Positions 6,559-7,386 of a stretch of DNA of 7,386 nt are shown in pieces (position 1 is the first letter of the stretch; each line of letters opens with the position of its first letter). A program made the position numbers and the translations under genes. The notes under the pieces were generated by a model, which was not told the origin of the DNA, did no database searches, and worked only from the letters and a program-made list of their open reading frames with translations. Where the stretch lies: positions 1-7,386 of the forward strand of contig CAJWAW010000032.1 of the NCBI GenBank assembly GCA_913020255.1, written 5' to 3'. This stretch comes from an uncultured Fidelibacterota bacterium (GTDB lineage: Bacteria > Marinisomatota > Marinisomatia > SCGC-AAA003-L08 > GCA-002707645).

Positions 6559-7386
6559 TCTTTTTCTTTTATTTAAAAATTGAGATAAAACATGTTCTAA
6601 ATTTTGATTTGTGGTTAATTGATTATAATCTATTTTATTAATAGCACATTCTGTTTTATAATATTTTATCAATTCATCCATTTCTTTTTTGTATGCTTGA
6701 TTAATTTGCCATGGCTCTGTTTCAATGGTTTGATTTGTTTCTAAATCTTCAAAAATAGTACGTTCATTATAATCTAAATTTATTTCTTTTGGATCCAAAA
6801 CATGGAATACTAAAACTTCATTATTATTATATTTAAAATGTTTCAAACTATCTACGACCTTGTCTGGCTCATCTAATAAATCTGAGACTAATATTACTAA
6901 TCCCTTTTTTTTGATTTTTTCAGCACCGTTATGCAGCACTTTACTAATATTAGTATCATCTCCTATAGTTGTATTTTCTATTATAGATAGCATTGTATTT
7001 AAATGTGCTTTATTATTTTTTGGTGGAATATTAGATTTAATTTTTGAATCAAAAACCACCAACCCTGATGCATCTTTTTGTTGCATCATTAAGTAACTTA
7101 ATGTAGCAACAATCATCTTACTATATTCAAACTTAGATATATTAATAGATGCAAAATCCATTGATTTACTTGAATCAAGAAATATGTGAGCTAATAAATT
7201 TGTTTCTTCTTCAAATCTTTTAATATAATATTTATCTGTTTTACTCCATAGTTTCCAATCAATATTTTTAACTTCATCGCCTATCCCATATGCGCGATGC
7301 TCTGAGAATTCAATTGAAAAACCATGATAAGGGCTTTTATGCAATCCAGCCATATATCCTTCAACAATCATTTTTGCCTTAAGGTA
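6550..7386 (-). CDS. DUF58 family protein with von Willebrand A-type domain, 5' end beyond the window
   Basis: At least 273 residues from the ATG at 7371, but the frame stays open to the window edge and encodes YLKAK just before that Met. In DUF58 proteins the stretch before 'VEG..aGLHkSP' is normally coding, so the true start lies outside the window. Numbering from Met7371, the DUF58 core includes 'GLHKSPYHGFSIEFSEHR' (9-26) and 'GDEVKNIDWKLW' (31-42), followed by 'YYIKRFEEETN' (48-58). The vWA fold shows a complete MIDAS start 'DSSKS' (66-70, DxSxS) and 'LVSDLLDEP' (161-169) with a further Asp. DUF58 proteins commonly sit beside MoxR AAA+ ATPases and vWA or aerotolerance (Bat) genes, where they are thought to help assemble or activate complexes; a MoxR gene may lie just to the right. 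It converges on and overlaps the TPR lipoprotein gene. No signal peptide is visible in the part seen. Confidence 0.92.
   Translation of the reverse strand, partial: YLKAKMIVEGYMAGLHKSPYHGFSIEFSEHRAYGIGDEVKNIDWKLWSKTDKYYIKRFEEETNLLAHIFLDSSKSMDFASINISKFEYSKMIVATLSYLMMQQKDASGLVVFDSKIKSNIPPKNNKAHLNTMLSIIENTTIGDDTNISKVLHNGAEKIKKKGLVILVSDLLDEPDKVVDSLKHFKYNNNEVLVFHVLDPKEINLDYNERTIFEDLETNQTIETEPWQINQAYKKEMDELIKYYKTECAINKIDYNQLTTNQNLEHVLSQFLNKRKRLL

Noticed and set aside
6860..7096. Plus-strand open frame of 78 codons with hydrophobic content
   Set aside because: It is antisense to the vWA region of DUF58; the hydrophobicity arises from the complement strand.
1..7386. A defence, mobile or otherwise novel multi-gene system combining the nuclease, DHH-like and DUF58 genes
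   Set aside because: These genes lie in three separately oriented blocks, the nuclease is secreted, and there are no recombinase, repeat-array, toxin-antitoxin or phage signals. The window reads as ordinary chromosome.

Overview
This is an AT-rich (roughly 30% GC by eye), densely packed bacterial chromosomal window with ordinary housekeeping and envelope genes. Intergenic gaps are tiny and neighbouring genes often overlap by a few bases. The low GC, the streamlined spacing, and a secreted nuclease ending in a dockerin-like repeat pair of the type 'GDVNQD..INILDI' suggest a marine, Marinimicrobia (SAR406)-like or Bacteroidetes-related bacterium. That placement is inference from style and protein flavour, not from a marker gene.

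Left block, minus strand (2599 down to 1): three genes read leftward with overlapping ends. An uncharacterised protein with degenerate DHH-phosphoesterase-like motifs comes first. Then comes PabB (aminodeoxychorismate synthase component I, with the PIKGT lysine). Last is a class IV aminotransferase-fold protein, most likely PabC (aminodeoxychorismate lyase), cut by the left window edge. PabB and PabC together make p-aminobenzoate for folate; the role of the first gene is unknown.

A 78-bp divergent spacer (2600-2677) separates this from the right block.

Right block, plus strand (2678 to 6558): four tightly spaced genes. They encode a secreted endonuclease I family nuclease with a C-terminal dockerin-like domain, a membrane-anchored tandem FKBP-type peptidyl-prolyl isomerase, a PfkB-family sugar/nucleoside kinase, and a TPR-repeat lipoprotein. 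The nuclease and FKBP genes share an ATGA stop/start. Three of the four products are exported or envelope-anchored, so the group looks partly envelope-related; the kinase is cytoplasmic.

Right edge, minus strand (7386 down to 6550): a DUF58 protein with an intact von Willebrand A metal site converges on the lipoprotein gene and overlaps it by 9 bp. Its reading frame stays open to the window edge and family-like residues lie upstream of the first in-window ATG, so its true start is outside the window.

I see no RNA genes, insertion sequences, CRISPR arrays, phage genes or defence cassette. There is no gap over 300 bases without a gene. The most unusual items are the uncharacterised DHH-like gene coupled to pabB and the nuclease-dockerin architecture.
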